In this document: positions 1 to 12,873 of the stretch, piece by piece | Position numbering within the stretch: the first letter of the stretch is position 1 | How the letters are laid out: the number at the start of each line of letters is the position of its first letter | Assembly (NCBI GenBank): GCA_002104905.1 | Contig: MCFE01000433.1 | Location: forward strand, 1-64,000 | DNA length: 64,000 nt | Source: Basidiobolus meristosporus CBS 931.73 | Lineage: Eukaryota > Basidiobolomycota > Basidiobolomycetes > Basidiobolales > Basidiobolaceae | Direction: 5' to 3' | Notes under the pieces: model-generated | Told to the model about the DNA's origin: nothing | The model's input: only the letters and a program-made list of their open reading frames with translations | Databases searched by the model: none | Translations under genes and position numbers: made by a program

Positions 1-3000
1 GCTGGTGCTTCTCAAAACGATTGAGTAGTGGTGGATCTTCCGAATATACTGCGTCTTTATCCATCACAACAATACATCGAAATCTCGGGTGTACGTAGCA
101 CATTGGATTGGAATATTCTCCCAAAGCTACCCTGGTGAAATATCTAAGGTCGTCTTTTTTGCCAATAGCTATATAGTTCTGATTCCATAGATCGTACAAG
201 CTTCCTGGAGACAGTGTAGTGGATGTTATATATGCATTTCAATGTAACAGACGGATGTAGGATAACTCACCGTACACTGCTTTTAGATTTGTTAGGACAA
301 CGGGCTGTCCCTGTTCAACGCACATCAAGACCTTATTCAGAATGCTGTACGCATAGTCACTTGTATTATCTTCAGGATATTGGCTACCCCACAACACTAC
401 TGCCTCCATGTCATAACTCTTAAGGTGATAATTCAAAATATCCACCACTGAATTTTTGTCGCCAATTAACATCAGATGTCGTGAATTGGAATCCTGGAGG
501 TTGGCATCGATGATTTCCAATATGTTGTGATCGCTGGTATCTCGCTTTTGGCCATTTGTATGACACATTGCCAATACATTTTCAAATTCATGATAAACTT
601 CTGAATTTCGACAAGGTGCGCCGCCAAAGTTTCGGAGCAACCCATTCTGCATTGCCTCTCGTGACAGCCCTTGCTTACCGAGCGTCTTTACCAATGAGTA
701 ATAGTCACGTAAGCCGTGAAAATTCTTGTTGCTCTGAGACTTTTGGTAGTGAATGAAGGCGTCGGTTAATCTTACAAAGAGCTCCTTGGGCGGTGGGTCG
801 GCATTCCTGTTTGCGGCTTCCTTCTGATAAATTTTGATGCCCACATCTGCCAATTCGATATGATTCATTGAGGGCCGCTGCACTAGCAACGCTCTGGACA
901 GTTTGCTAGGCAGAATTGATACAAATCAGCTATTACTTTGTCGTTGTCAAGACGTTGCATGGGTGAGTACCTGTTATCCAAACGCCAGTTGCTTATACCT
1001 ACTACAGCGATCTTTGGCTTGTTTCTGGGATAGGCAGGTTCAAGTAGGGAGTGTAGCACCTTCAGTGGATTAAAGGGACTAACCTCAGCCAATCCAACTG
1101 GCAATGGATTTCATTAATTCATGTAAACCTACCCTCAACATCAAAGCTTACCCTCGTCCAATAGCACGACTGATTTGATAGGATGTTGCTTCGAGCTCAT
1201 CTCTTGATACTTCGTTGCCTTTTGAAACACTTTTAGTAGACCCGCAGACGTGGACGTAGTGGAACCTTGATATGGTACTATGTACACCTAAAGATTCTCT
1301 GCCGGTTAGAAAAATACAAAGATTCATTGAACTTTTCATTCACTTACTTGAGGCAGTGTGCGAAATATGGGTCGTTAGAGTCAGCACCTCGCAGATTTTG
1401 ATTGATTAACTTCAAGGCTAAGGACTTGGAACTTCCAGGAGCCCCAACTACAAAGATTGGAATGTTGGTTAAAATGCATGCAATAGTAGCGAGCATATTT
1501 TCCAGCAGTGCTTCACTAGGTGCGACATCATCACCACATATCATTCGGTTGAAATAGTCGATGGCATCATGATGAAATATCTCCAGAATCCCCTGAGTAG
1601 TGATTGGATTCTTGAACTTGGCAAATATATTCCCAAGGTTTTCCCGATATTTCCTTCGATCTTCATGACGATACAACCTACACTGATAAGAGACAACTAG
1701 TGCAAGGACCATAGAGCGCTGCGGGATATCGTCTGCTTGCGGATACGAAGCCCTCTTGGTTTTTAGGGCTGCCCTACTTTCAAGACTCTGGCGAAAGAAT
1801 CTTGCAAGTTCGATGGCTCGTTTAATATCTCGTAAGCTGACACTATGCTCCCCATCGATACTACGTATGTGTTCCTGAGACATGCATAGCATTTCTGCAA
1901 ACATTTGGGATTCAGCAAAATTCGACATAGAATGCGTGACCATATGTTGAGTGTATAGGTTTTCATCCAAAGGACTCAATACGCCGTAATCCCATATATA
2001 GTCTAGCAACGCCTCTGGGACGGGATGGACTTGATAGACCAACTTGCTTTGTTCTTCATAAAAATACTCCTTTGATGCGTAAGCATCGGCTGCGTCTGTT
2101 GGGATCTTACGGAGTCGATACGGATTGCAAGCAGCAAAGAATCTTAGATTGTCACTTAGCGATTGCCCATACAGCGAGCGATCGGTAATAATAGACGTTA
2201 ATAGGCCCATATGATTACAAGTATTAATTTCATCGAAGAACACCCACAGGGGGCCTGTTCTCGCAAGGGAATTTGCATTCTCAACAAAAGCTTTGGATTT
2301 CCCCTTCACTAACACCTGCATGGAGATTGAGGATTTGTAATTTAGCCTCCATCATAGAGGCGAGAAAGCCGATTAAGCTGCTCTAAAGTACCTTAAGATA
2401 AGATATTAATGAACCTGTGTGCTATTCTGGAAAACAATACCTTGCCACACCCAGCCTCGCCCCGGATGATAATGGGTATATTTGCATGAATACGCAAGAG
2501 CATTAGGACCATTTTTAGCACATTGTCTGCACTCAAGACATATGGTCTTTCAGGTCTCCATTCCGATAGGTTTGTCCTAACAAGTGATTGTAGCAACGCC
2601 ATCAGATTTTCTTGACTCATCTCATTGTAGTCGGGGAGATGGAACCGCGATCTTCCAAAGTGCTGACTCTCCAGTAGATTAATTACGCTTCTAGGTACTA
2701 AATCCCTGTTCCTATAGAGTGCGCATATCGATCCAGGGCTCTGGCTTAAGAAACTAATGATCAAGTGATTGGAATCACGATCTCTGAGATTTGATCAGCT
2801 GAAGGCGGCGTATTTTTCGTACTTCGCAAGCATCTCGATGCGAATTCTCTAGCAACACCAACTAGTTCCATCAGGAGCGTGACACGAATATCTTTTCGGA
2901 CCACCATAAATGCCAGGTTCTCTATGCTAAAGAAGGGGCTCTCAGTCAGATGTTGCAACTGTTTGCCAAGCACCGATATGAACATGTCAATGAATCGGAA

Positions 3001-6000
3001 TGTTCCAGTGTCTGTGTTACTCGTGAGCAAGCAGTACTTGTTTATTAGCTGCCTGCAGAGGAATCTTCTAGCCTCATATTTTCCTGAAGATTCCGAGTAT
3101 CGATACGTGTTGTTTTCGTTGGCATTGAGGTACTTGCACACAAGCTGGGTATAACTGTTTCTATCGACATCAAAATTACTGATATCAAATGCAACTTGTA
3201 ACTGATTCAGATAGGTTGCGAATGGCAGCATATCTCCAAAATCTGAAGAAAATTCTATGATATCTCTCCTGAAGGCAAGATAAGCGTTTCCGACTCCGAG
3301 CGTATTACACGAGTGGTACGCATTCGAAAGAACAAATGATCTCTTCGAGTTTGATATGGCGATATTAAGTGCAGAGCCCGTTATGAGTTAGAGAGCATTC
3401 CGGAGGTGCTTGATAAGGCTGGGGTATGTCGAGTCCCCGCTGATCATATTGTATGTTTCCTATTTTCACCGCAAATCTGATTGATTCTGGTGGTTTTCCC
3501 TTGACCCGAGTGAGCAGAAGTAACACACGTAACGTTTCGGAAATCTGAGTAAATTCTTTTCATCGACTTGTCAGCTAAGCCGCTGGAACGGACAACCAAC
3601 GAGGCAAACTGATCCAGGATATGGTGATTCTCGTTTTCGGATTGGCAGCATATCAATGCAAGCATGTAATCGCACAGAGTCCGGTGTTCTTGAATCATCT
3701 TGACCAAATAGTATTGGGTCTCACTAGATAGGATATCGACACCTGCAACGCAGAACAGCTTTGAACTGTGCCCTGCTGTTGATGCAAAAAAGGCTCTCGT
3801 TAGGAAACATCGGATCTCTTCTTCTGTAGTGCTGGAGCGGCAAATCATTATTTGCCATGGCTGTGGATACTGTTTACAGTTCACAAACAGCGATATTACG
3901 ATGTTTGGTATTAGGTATCGGCTGGCGCAGGCAACTACGAACAACTTTCCCGGCTGAACAATATCCAGTGTAGACTGTGGCAGTTGCGGGAATGTTGTAT
4001 GGACGGTTTTCGGAAGGTCGTCAAGGACATCCCTCAAACGACTCCCAATATACGAAAGGATAATTGAGTAATTTTCAGCCACGAGGGGTGCATGATCGAA
4101 AGATGGCGATGGCAATACTGCTTTCGGGTGGTAGAATCGAAGTAGATCGTGGCATTTAGTCGGAATATCAGCATCGCCTGGGTAACAATTTGATTCTGGA
4201 TAGAAGTACTGGTAAAAGATCAGGAAATCGCGTGGATTGTAGAATGTCAGGTAATAGTTTTCTCGCTGCGCATCACCGATGATAAACAACAGATCTTGCA
4301 AATCCTCCTTGAGTTCCGTAGCCAGGGCCACCAACTCGGACTTTCTGACAGCTTTCCGGACGAAATTGATATACTTCAGGTGGCCCAGTCGGATCAGCTT
4401 GGTAGCAATTGGTATCATGCCCTGTATAGTATCCACGATCTGCACAAACTCGTGCATGATGTCCGCCATATGCTCCTCGTCTTTTTCAGCTCCCAGCGAT
4501 AAGGACTTCGCTTCTGACATGGCGGACCTGGCATACAGTCTTGCCCTTCCACAAAGATCTTGAAGCTCAGCAAGTGACGTCTGCTTAGATTCTCCGCGGT
4601 AATTCAGCAAAACATCCACCCTTTCTTGGAAGACAAAGTCGTACGTCCCACGCTTAACAGCATTGGCTATTTTATCCTTCGTAGCTTCTCCACGATTTGC
4701 GATATTGTTGTATAGATTTTGAAGGGCAACATTGTTAGCCGCGCAGAGACTAATTCTTGAATGTAGCACCGGATTGTCCCTGGCAATTTCTTGGAGCATA
4801 TTGAGAAGTGGGGCCTCCCTCCAGGTATGGATTGCTTGAAGAACCGGTTTTAGTGATCTTTGGACTTCGATCATGGAAAAGATTGTTTCCTCCTGGATCA
4901 CACGCGCATCATCATAATCATCTACCCCGTTGATTATATTCCGCAAGTCATTCTCGACTACAGCAGTCAGGAATTGAAGAAAATCCTTCCCGGATACCAT
5001 CTCTTGCAACAGTTTCCAAAACCGGCGATCGTAGGAATTGAGGAGTTGCTGAATTCTTCCGAGTGCTTGCTGGTAGCTTCCCAAGGTATGCTCTGGTGAC
5101 TTCAGGTTGGTCAATATATCCTCGGTTGCAACCGATGAGGTGTAGCATTCTGGAGCACCATAGATTGCTTTGATTTCTTGAACCAGCATTACACGAGAGA
5201 TCCAGAGGGGGCGATCAATGAAGGACTTTACGGCAGACAGCATGTCCTTGAAGTCGTCTCTGCTCTCTTCCCTCAGGAATCGCAACTCCTTCTCCGCATC
5301 CTTTACGGGCACTCGTTCCCATACTTGTTCGATTTCTTTCAGGGAGATTTTTTGCCAATCATCATAGAGCTTGGCATGCTGAGAATATGCTTGAATAGCG
5401 GCAGGAAAAAAGGTGGCTGCTATATCCGCAACCAGTAGCATATCTTTTTTTGAGGACATGGATTTTAGTATATTTGTAAAAGTCCCTGCTTCATAGTATT
5501 TGGTCGCTACGTCAGCACACTTCAAGATATGCTTGTAATCGTCCCAGAAACAAGCACTTGAAATAGATGATAGTTTAGAGGCATCTATCGACTTCTCCAT
5601 GTCTTTTAACTGGCACAGCACCTCGCCAGCATCCATAGCATTAGTCGAAACACACACCCCGAGAAATCTGTTTAAGGTGCGCATCCGAGTTCTTGCGAGC
5701 CTACATTCCCTATAAAAATTTGCGAGCTCCTCTGTTGAGAGAGTGCATACGGGGAGATGAAGGATTTCTTGAGCGGCTTTCATAATCGGGATGATGTCGT
5801 GTTGCGGCAGAGCTTGCAGTTGTTCTATAGCCATTACAGATACTTCCCCCTCGGAGATGAGCTCTGTGCCAGTATGTATGATCTGTGCAACCCGCAATAA
5901 ACGGTGATTACCTCGCAACGTTTCACTGGATTTGGATATGCTGAGCAGAGCACGCCAAAAGGCTCCTTCCCTCAGGACCTCAATAAGACTCTTCTCAATC

Positions 6001-8311
6001 TTAGAACTGTGTGAATCGATTGTAATAGGCAGGTCAACGAGTTGAAGAATATCAACTAGCATAGCCTCTGTCAAACTAAACAAGCAAGCAACCTGGTCAA
6101 TGTCCTGTTGTTAAATTTCGGCAAAATGACAAACCAAACCTGTTTGTGACTAGTGGTGTTCTCCTTTCATACAAGGGACATAGTAGAGTAATCACATCAA
6201 GTAGATGGTTTCTCGGAACCAGCGTTAGTTTACGGTGCAGAACTTGTTGGACAGCCAATGCAACGTCGGTTGGGACACTAATGCTCCCCATTGACTGCAC
6301 TGAGGCGAACACTATATCGTAGCTCGTTCGCTGTACGTATCCGTCGAATATCATCAGAACTTCGTGAGTAATCTCCAATCGATCACATAACAGCCAAATC
6401 TGTGCAAGAGTACTATACATACTCCCCACGACATTTGGGTGCTCGTCTGCCTGCCTCGAAGTGAAAGACTTCTCTATGTGATATTGGCATACACGGTTGT
6501 ACCAGTCCGCACACACAAGAGCCAATTCTTTCTGAAGCCCACTACAGCTGCTTCTGGTGACATATAGCAAGGCCACCTCGGGAAACAGCTTGAATATTGC
6601 TTCAGTCTTAGCAGCAGCGATTTTTGGTATGACTTGGAATAGGTGCTGATTCGCTTTGTAAATAGAGCTATGAAACAAAACTCGAGAGACCGTTTCTGAA
6701 CTGATATCTTGGTACGTAGCTGTGGTGATTAACTTCACGAAACGGACCTGCAAGAAACCCAAAATAGATCCTTCTAAGCCACTTGGTATATTTTCCGAGA
6801 ATAACAGGATCTGATCGAATGATGCCTTGCTCACGTGAACTTGAACCTGGAATAGATATCGTTCTTGGGCTGACTGGCAACAGGTATCCAAAACCAATTC
6901 TTCCCAGATTCGCCTTAGAATACAAGGATTGCTACAGAGCTTTGCTAGTGCCTAAAGGAGGTAATTAGTATACGGCGCACTTTTTTAGTGTATCACCAAC
7001 CTCTATCACATCGCCACCCGTAAGTGCGTGACCCTTTAGATACCGGTCTGCATATGCAATTAACTTGTTGAAGTAGTCTTCGTTGGCCTGGTTTTCCTTG
7101 CAGTACTCCAGGGTAGAAAGAAACGATATACCTGGATCGACATCATCAGCGATCGTAAAGAGAATCATCCAGTCCAATGCTCCAACAACTCTAGAGTTGT
7201 GATAGGCGAGAAATTGGCAAACAGTGGGCAGATGGGCAATCAGATAGCTTGGGAATGCCAACTTGTCCATAGTCGTCAGCGCACGAAGCAATTTTCCCGA
7301 ATCAAATTCGATATGCGGTTGGGAGTGAGCCCACTCCATATTCGGACAGATGACCAGGAGAAGGCCCAGAAGGAAATACAGGCCTTCCTCACAGACTTCT
7401 TCGACCCTGCTCACAACAAATTCCATCCCGTTCTTCTTGCCAAGGTTTTTTGCGCTGGAGTCGAATATCTGGTTACAATTAGATATGGCGACCGTGAGCG
7501 AGAGCTGGCCAGATGTGTACGACTCATAGATTCTCGCTATGTAAGGGAGTATATTCTTTGGACTGCGGAAATGAATCCTACTATTTCCATACCATATATC
7601 ATGGGGGTATGGATTTACGCCAAGTTTACGATTGTCTCGCTCTGAGCAACCCTCATAAATTGTATCCTTTCCTAAAATGAACTCTTTGAATCTGTTGCGC
7701 TCTTTGAATGCCACATACTTGTACTCGATAGTCTGCGAGAGATCAATCTCCACTGGGCTTGACTTCCAAAAGCAGCCATCTTGCTTTTGAAGTGGCACTA
7801 CGGGCCTTTTCCATTGACCGAGCTCCTCGATATTTCCTGTCACAAAGATCTTATACTCCTTGTACTCGCGATTCAAGCAAGGGGGCGTCAGCAGATTGAA
7901 GATAACTCTACAGGTGTGTCGGGGATTTTGGCCATCATGAGACTTTTCTGCAGCAGGCGCCCCTGCCAACTGAGCATTTTTGACATTGCTGCTAGATGAA
8001 AACCCGTTTCCAGGTGTATCCACCTCTTCCACAGTTTTGTATCTCTTATCTTCTGCATTCTGGCCTACCCCTACTCCACCCTTCAATACACCCTGATGTT
8101 GAGAAGTCCCGCCAATCTGGCATGGGGTCGACGAGTTGGGTACCAAATCGAACGCTTGTTCCTGATGCTCAATTGATTCATGCAATACACAAGTGGGGGA
8201 GTTTGCTGGTGGACTTTCACTCCTGTCTGTGTTGCTATTCACATCGTGCGGGTGAGAGTGTTTTTTTAGTTTCCAATCTTTGCGGACGGTCTGTTTTCTA
8301 GTGGGCTTCAT
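1..8311 (-). CDS. RNF213/mysterin-like giant AAA+ protein with N-terminal CBM20, 3' part outside window
   Basis: Homologue of the E3 ligase RNF213 (mysterin), a dynein-like AAA+ ATPase. The ATG at 8311 opens exon 1 (8311-6974). Residues about 130-245 are a CBM20 starch-binding domain (VTGNIEELGQWK; ends HDIWY). Other exons by splice signals: 6951-6140, 6075-2441, 2382-1348, 1287-1152, 1097-971, 905-271 and 204-<1. Exon 3 carries a P-loop-like GQGKT near its end. AAA3: Walker A GEAGCGK, completed to GEAGCGKSS by splicing 2440-2383; Walker B WVFFDEINT; sensor FFAACNPYRLR. AAA4: Walker A GAPGSSKS, Walker B LLDEVGLAE, sensor GISNWRLD, then GLRDYYSLVK and LLNRFEKH as in animal RNF213. The RING/E3 module would lie beyond position 1. 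Frame breaks near 3459, 3390, 2776, 2289 and 1364 suggest a decaying gene or sequence errors. Family identity is firm; functionality is not. Confidence 0.82.
1363..1366 (-). other. Frameshift in T-run after AAA4 Walker A
   Basis: The upstream frame reads ...SNDPYFAHCLK. The family-like continuation FRTLPQ, spliced to VYIVPYQGS, is one base out of phase. Loss of one T from a three-T run would explain it. The intron 1347-1288 then joins TLPQ to VYIVPYQG cleanly. Confidence 0.55.
2286..2289 (-). other. Frameshift in T-run inside AAA3
   Basis: Between Walker A and Walker B the protein reads ...HAGVSEGEIQSF and then must shift one base to VENANSLARTGPLW. The shift falls on a four-base T run (minus strand). 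Both sides fit the RNF213 AAA3 pattern, so this is a one-base gain and not a splice junction. Confidence 0.6.
2770..2815 (-). other. Frame change before AAA3: one-base loss or short intron
   Basis: The frame ending ...PSADQISEIVIPIT must pass to the frame ...DSNHLIISFLSQ. A one-base loss near 2776 would do this. So would a 41-bp intron with donor GTACGA after ...RCLR and acceptor CTCAGAG. Sequence alone does not decide. Confidence 0.45.
3388..3390 (-). other. In-frame TAA in RNF213-like gene
   Basis: A TAA codon separates ...IKHLRNAL from ...SALNIAISNSKRS in one continuous frame. The surrounding 60 bases contain no GT that could start an intron, so splicing cannot remove it. It is a nonsense mutation or a sequence error. 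Confidence 0.5.
3456..3463 (-). other. Frame break 1 in RNF213-like gene
   Basis: The long exon frame ends just after the P-loop-like GQGKT segment (RINQICGENRKHTI then stop). An open frame with RNF213-like spacing (MISGDSTYPSLIKHLRNAL) continues one base out of phase. No GT-AG pair reconciles them. A single-base loss in the GG run near 3459-3460 would explain it. Confidence 0.5.
6952..6973 (-). other. Putative 22-nt intron in the RNF213-like gene
   Basis: On the minus strand this stretch begins GTATAC, contains a TACTAAT branch-point-like site and ends TTTAG. Removing it joins ...LKKCA in phase 0 to ALAKLCSNPC..., keeping one long frame. Reading through gives a stop three codons later (CAVY then stop). 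Every other intron I placed here is 54 bp or longer, apart from one uncertain 41-bp alternative near 2776, so this is an extreme outlier. Confidence 0.55.
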
Positions 8312-8386
8312 ATATTATTGATATGGCTCGCAGGATGCTGAAGCTTGTAGATTCGCTAAATCTAGCGTAAGAGCAGGTAGAAGAGC

Positions 8387-8394
8387 CTTATATA
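8387..8394 (-). promoter_or_regulatory. TATA box of the RNF213-like gene
   Basis: TATATAAG on the minus strand, about 80 bases upstream of the ATG at 8311. It supports that ATG as the true start. The spacing suits a fungal TATA promoter with a short leader. Confidence 0.5.
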
Positions 8395-10069
8395 GGCCAC
8401 GGCATCTCGTATGGAAACAGCAGTCAGATGGAAAGCTGGTTGGATTCTGATTGGCCGTTAGACGGAATACTTCGTTCGTACTACGTCAGTATCCAGGTAG
8501 AGCATGGCATACATGGGATAACTTGATTAGGCCACGCACCGGTTTTGGTGAGTCAAATTCAGATACAACCTGAGATTTGATATATTGGAAACCAGGATGT
8601 AGGTCCTTAAATGGAGACGTTTAAGGTAATCTCCAAGTTTAAAGAACGAAGGTATGAAACGGCGCGGTTCCATTCCGCAGATTACGATTCAGAATTGCGC
8701 TATAGTACTGTCGTTGGTATGGCATGGTGACCGTTGACTGTTTCATCTCTCATTTGGCACAGTTTAATGTTCATTGTGATCATGGAAGTCATTTATCAGA
8801 TCAACCTCCTACTTGATATTATGAGTGGTGCAACACAGCATCTCATAAACGTCAGTATTCCTTGCGTCCAAATTCAGGTAGATTCTTGTTTCTGCACTTC
8901 ATTTCATGTGATAGAGTGGATCTTCCAGTGAGCATGTATCACATGATTGCTCAGATCTGGCTAACCATTTGGGTTTCTATGTTCAGAGAGCACACACTCA
9001 AGCCTTGGACTTGTTGTACACTAATGTAGCATTCCATAGACGTTATAGTTGAGGTTGCGTCCATACCTCTACTGATACTAAAGCCTGACCTTCCGTCATT
9101 CAGTAATTACTGGTTCCATGATTTCCAAATGTCAACTTCATTGCTGGATGTCAAAATCATGTCATGTTTACCTTTGGGCAGATGGTATCGTATCCGTGAA
9201 CTCACTCTAGTGTGAAGAACTAGGCATTTTTAGGATCGCCCAAGTCAGCCCCAACCGAAACTCCTCGTTGTATCATTTCCCTATTTTGCATAGACATGTG
9301 GTAGTTCAATCCCTGGCTGCGACTTTAGCCTTGGAATATTTGTGTGGTTTCTGCGGAGATTCCTACCATGCTCCTATGTTGGCATGATAGTATTCCACCT
9401 CGCCTACTGCCAGAAATACTGGATTTGCCCGGAACTTATGAGAAAGCCAGTGGCCAGGATATTGCGTCTGGAATGGGTAAGATAACAGTTCTCATATAGC
9501 CTTCTAATCGCTTTTCTAATTTACATCACCGCCAGGTCCCAATTCCATTTTTTTCACTGTCAATCAACGAACGCCAAATTTCTCCTCCATAATGCCTGGA
9601 CCATTCCACTCGCACTCGGCCAGCGCCAGAAACGGATCGTGCCATAAATCTCAGGACCTACACCTGCCGCAGGCGCTAAATAATGCCCGATTTACACTGT
9701 TTGCCTAAACTTCGGTGGCGATTTCAATTTGGTGATAAACCCTCTACTCAACCATGGCGCACCCATTCATCTCAATGCCGTATCTCCATCCCCGTTTAAT
9801 CGGCGCTCATCTAGCTAGAGGGTATGATTTGTGTGGCTTTCGAAATGGCCGAAGCTTATCCAATGATGGAGTGGCGTTGAATGTGATTGGAGTGAAATCT
9901 CATTACTTGGTAATAAATGCAGATGATCGAAAACATAATTCCAGCCTAGACCGCCTCCAGATCTTAATAAAGCTATAATTTCAGGTCAATAAAAAGGAGA
10001 CTCGTACCATATCACAGAAAATACGAAGTCTGTTAGCGTTTAGTTGAGTTCACCCATTAGCTCAATAAC
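8395..10069. other. Intergenic region between divergent genes
   Basis: The RNF213-like gene leaves to the left and the PNPOx-like gene to the right. A 74-codon ATG frame at 9754-9978 lacks splice support and recognisable motifs. I see nothing else I can name. It probably holds both promoters. Confidence 0.5.
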
Positions 10070-10950
10070 ATGGTTACCTTCTACAATGAAATCAGCAACA
10101 GCCATCAAAACTGGATAAAGAAACAAAAGATCTATTTCGTCGCCAGTGCTCCATTAGCTTCTGATGGCCACGTGAATGTTTCCCCGAAGGTATAGTGAAA
10201 ACTGAATCGAACTGGACGTTCGTAAACGGCCTTCTGCTTCGTGTGCCATGAGCTAACCGTGGTTCTTGTTAGGGATACGATAGTTTCCGTGTAATTACCC
10301 CGAATAAGGTCTGCTACTTGGAACTTTCAGGTATAGTGACTCATTCTAGCTTTCCTTTTCTTTTTCCCTCGCCTCCGATGCCTGCGTTTTTACTTCGGTT
10401 TTTTGCGCAGACTATCTCACTCGTTAAATGTTTTGTAGGTTCGGGTATCGAGACACAAAGTCACGTCAATGAGAACCAGAGATTGACATTTATGTTTACG
10501 GCCTTTGAGGGTGCACCAAGAGTATTGCGACTCTGGTCGTTGGCCAAGGTGCACCTCATTGGCACACCTGAATTCGAAGCCCTCCTCAAAGCGCACTTTG
10601 CAGATAGTGAACTTGCTGGAAAAAAAGGACTTCGGTCCATTGTGGTTGCTGAAGTATTCAAAGTTGGAACCAGCTGCGGTTTTGGAGTGCCTTTCTTTGA
10701 TTACAAAGAGCCCCGAAACACACTGATCGATTATTGGGGGAAGCGTTCAAATGAAGAGATCAGAAAATACTGGGTGGAGCATAACTCTACGAGCATTGAT
10801 GGATTGCCTGGTATCCAGCTTGACGGTAACTCGTCCGGTAAAAGGCGTCGTCATATCAAATTAGCAAAGGACTACGGTAGCCTTATGGCCGCCTTCAGTG
10901 CTGGTGTGGCAGCGACTTTGATTGCTGTTAAATATTTTGGCAGCCGCTGA
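10070..10950 (+). CDS. Pyridoxamine 5'-phosphate oxidase-like FMN-binding split-barrel protein
   Basis: Three exons: 10070-10189, 10273-10330 and 10439-10950, giving 229 residues. Introns of 83 and 108 bp have GTATAG/GTATAG donors and TTAG/GTAG acceptors, and the phases fit exactly. The N-terminus (MVTFYNEIS, IYFVASAPLASDGHVNVSPK) and the run GSGIETQSHVNENQRLTFMF, TAFEGAPRVLRL, TSCGFGVPFF and SIDGLPG are the signature of the putative PNPOx family of fungal FMN-barrel proteins. The substrate is unknown; relatives bind FMN or related cofactors. The last 25 residues form one hydrophobic segment (LMAAFSAGVAATLIAVKYF), which could be a tail anchor. The gene is complete with no frame damage. Confidence 0.85.
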
Positions 10951-11893
10951 GCATGGTCAAGATAGTGAGCACTAGCTGGCATACATATGAATTATTAAAG
11001 TGTTTCGAGCAATAACTAGCTATATCGCTTTCTAGGCTGATCATTTTCTACCGGTGCCAGTCTGGTTATCAATGGAATAAGCGTACCTTCACTGTCAAAT
11101 CAATGGCATCTCAGTATCGTGCAAATGGTGTATGAATCAACACTCTGGCTCAGCAATTTTGCAGTCCCTAATGCACGTGGGATCATCAGGTATGCACCAT
11201 TTGCTCTTGACGGACGAGGTGGGCAGCCATTTGGCCTTTTTCAAGATAATAGTACAGCGACGTTGACATCTATGCTATCATGATATTTGGAAGTCTCTAC
11301 CATCGACGCCTTGATGCACATTGGATTGGGAACGGAGTTACGAACAGCTTTTCCGCGGATTCGGTGGGAATGGGAGCAAAGGTGCCTTCAGAGATATCCC
11401 CGGTGGCTTGGTGTATACCGTGAACCGAAAGAGGCTTTCAATGAAGATACATCCTGCCTATAGCAATATAGAAAATCACGTTTGCGTCTTTGTACTGCAC
11501 TGTTAGTGGTAGAGAATTATGCGAAAAGTATGCAGTGGTCTGCTGAAATCTTAGTGCTTCATTCTTCACAGCCAAGTTTCAACCAAAGTGCTTGAAATTT
11601 TGTGGCAATCAGAGAGAGCGTCTTTAAGAGATCCGAAACAAACTATGCTGGTTTCCAAATCTGGGATTGAAGGCCACCCTCTAAAGCACATGTATATTGC
11701 ATAAAGCAGCTTCAATCTCTCGATCCAACCATCATCCTCCCAGTGGATCTGCATTTGCTTATATCAGTGTTGACTTGATTGGTGCTAGAAGTGCACTACA
11801 ACAAAATACACGGACACTGTTTCTTCTTCTCTGTCGAACTTGCCTTCGACTTTATGAAGTAACAAGCTCATTAATTGATACGCTGCCGTTAAC
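10951..11893. other. Intergenic region before the Rab gene
   Basis: No gene recognised. Short frames at 11321-11506 and 11697-11897 have no motifs or splice support. The region should contain the PNPOx-like 3' UTR and the Rab promoter. Confidence 0.45.

Positions 11894-12873
<980 letters not shown>

Noticed and set aside
3440-3600. Normal intron to explain the first RNF213-like frame break
   Set aside because: The only GT-AG choice (30 nt from GTGAAA) leads into a non-family frame with an early stop.
9754-9978. 74-codon ATG frame with a good start context
   Set aside because: No motif, no splice partner and no paralogue; length is within chance.
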